Shown piece after piece: positions 13,965 through 14,928 of a stretch of 14,928 nt of DNA; the first letter of the stretch is position 1; each line of letters opens with the position of its first letter. The translations under genes and the position numbers were made by a program. The DNA is from JAGXTF01 sp040376005 (GTDB lineage Bacteria; Bacteroidota; Bacteroidia; NS11-12g; UBA955): contig JBEIRK010000063.1 in assembly GCA_040376005.1 (NCBI GenBank), forward strand, positions 1 through 14,928, read 5' to 3'. The notes below the pieces were generated by a model that did no database searches, had not been told where the DNA came from, and saw nothing but the letters and a program-made list of their open reading frames with translations.

Positions 13965-14928
13965 ATGAAAAAATTATTTGTTACGGTACTTGCTATAATA
14001 AGCTTGGGATCGGTGTGCGCGCAAAGCGGCAGCGTTTCAGGTATTATTCAGTCGGGTGAGGGTAAAAAGATTGCGGAAGTTAAAGTATGGGTGCGCGGAG
14101 GTTCTGATACGCTTTTTTCAGACTACGAGGGCAAATACAGACTTACACTTGCCCCAGGATTTTACAATATCTCTTTTGAATCAGACCAATACAGCCTTCT
14201 AGAAGACACCGTGACCGTGTTCAACGGAAAAGAAAGCTTTGTTAGTCCAACACTCAGTCTTGCAAGCACCAGTGCCATTGGCCCAGCAAAAATTAAAGGC
14301 AGAAGACTCCAAGAACCAGGAACCGTTTCAGCATCAATTCGCAGCAAAGAACTTGCACCTCAAATGATTGAATCTATTGGTGAACAAGACATCAAGCGCA
14401 CCACAAGCCGCACCACAGGTGATGTGCTCAAGCGCATACCTGGAGCCACAATTATGGAAGGCAAGTTTGCCAACATTAGAGGCATGTATGACCGTTACAA
14501 TGCAGGATACCTGAATGGGGCTCCATTGCCAAGTACAGAAAGCGACAGAAAAGCCTTTTCATTTGATATCATTCCTGCTTCATTGTTGGACGAAATCCAA
14601 ATCATTAAATCTGGAACGCCTGATCTTATCGGTGATTTCGGTGGCGGTATCATACGCATCAATACCAAGAGTATTCCGTTAAAACTTACACAAAGCTTTA
14701 ACTTGGGATTCCAATACAATAGTATTACCACCCTGCAAAGTGTGCGTTCATTTGAAACCTCGCCTTCTGAATATATTGGCAGTGTCCCCACAAGCAATCA
14801 AATACCAAATTTGGTAGGCACCCAAAAACACAACACGTTAAACGCAGAAAACAAGGCCCTTGAAAGCCGTAAATTCGACAATAGCTGGAACATTAACAAT
14901 CAAACACCTATGCCAGCGCCAAGACTTA
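13965..14928 (+). CDS. TonB-dependent outer-membrane receptor, N-terminal part (cut by window end)
   Basis: The reading frame is open from the ATG at 13965 to the last base, giving 321 residues without a stop. A signal peptide ends at VCAQ (residue 20). Residues about 22-98 form a carboxypeptidase-D-like regulatory domain (GKKIAEVKVWVRG, DYEGKYRLTLAPGFYNISF), common at the N-terminus of Bacteroidota receptors. Residues about 127-236 are the plug domain: TTGDVLKRIPGATIMEGKFANIRGM, YNAGYLNGAPLPS, and LLDEIQIIKSGTPDLIGDFGGGIIRINTK. The beginning of the beta-barrel follows. Full receptors are usually 800-1000 residues, so most of the barrel lies outside. The substrate cannot be told; no SusD partner is visible in the window. 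Confidence 0.93.
   Translation, partial: MKKLFVTVLAIISLGSVCAQSGSVSGIIQSGEGKKIAEVKVWVRGGSDTLFSDYEGKYRLTLAPGFYNISFESDQYSLLEDTVTVFNGKESFVSPTLSLASTSAIGPAKIKGRRLQEPGTVSASIRSKELAPQMIESIGEQDIKRTTSRTTGDVLKRIPGATIMEGKFANIRGMYDRYNAGYLNGAPLPSTESDRKAFSFDIIPASLLDEIQIIKSGTPDLIGDFGGGIIRINTKSIPLKLTQSFNLGFQYNSITTLQSVRSFETSPSEYIGSVPTSNQIPNLVGTQKHNTLNAENKALESRKFDNSWNINNQTPMPAPRL

Overview
The window looks like a chromosomal segment of a Bacteroidota (Bacteroidetes) bacterium. The evidence is a type III glutamine synthetase (GlnN, about 730 residues), a DPP-IV-type S9 peptidase with an export signal, a TonB-dependent receptor with an N-terminal carboxypeptidase-D-like domain, a GpsA with the GPCHAEE motif variant, the lack of Shine-Dalgarno sequences before most starts, and repeated matches to the Bacteroidota promoter pattern (TTTG about 19-20 bases upstream of TAnnTTTG). 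The family or genus cannot be told from this segment. No rRNA, tRNA, CRISPR, transposase or integrase was seen.

Layout. Positions 57-1970 (+) encode acetyl-CoA synthetase (acs), which begins only four bases after a perfect TAGCTTTG -7 element. Next comes a 33-residue single-helix protein gene (2162-2263, +) with its own candidate promoter and a strong terminator. Positions 2340-4814 (-) hold three tightly packed genes for exported proteins of unknown function: a 153-residue Cys-containing secreted protein, a 498-residue putative lipoprotein and a 161-residue secreted protein. This block is visibly more AT-rich than its surroundings. It seems to be driven by one promoter whose -33/-7 spacer contains a run of 13 A. 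It is the accessory part of the window and the best candidate for undescribed biology.

glnN (5055-7250, -) follows with its own terminator. A 324-base divergent intergenic region separates it from a rightward run: kup (K+ uptake, 7575-9509), a DPP-IV-like dipeptidyl peptidase that starts on the base after the kup stop (9510-11681), a four-helix membrane protein of unknown function (11731-12231), the thiol peroxidase bcp (12248-12697) and gpsA (12748-13746). A weak terminator and a 218-base gap lead to a TonB-dependent receptor gene cut by the window end (13965-14928).

How the genes relate. Most are core housekeeping functions: acetate activation, ammonium assimilation, potassium uptake, peroxide detoxification, glycerophosphate synthesis for phospholipids, periplasmic peptide degradation and outer-membrane uptake. 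They do not form one pathway. Two things stand out: the AT-rich exported three-gene operon with a homopolymer in its promoter, and several genes whose -7-like element lies only 4-15 bases before a start codon, implying leaderless or very short-leader mRNAs.
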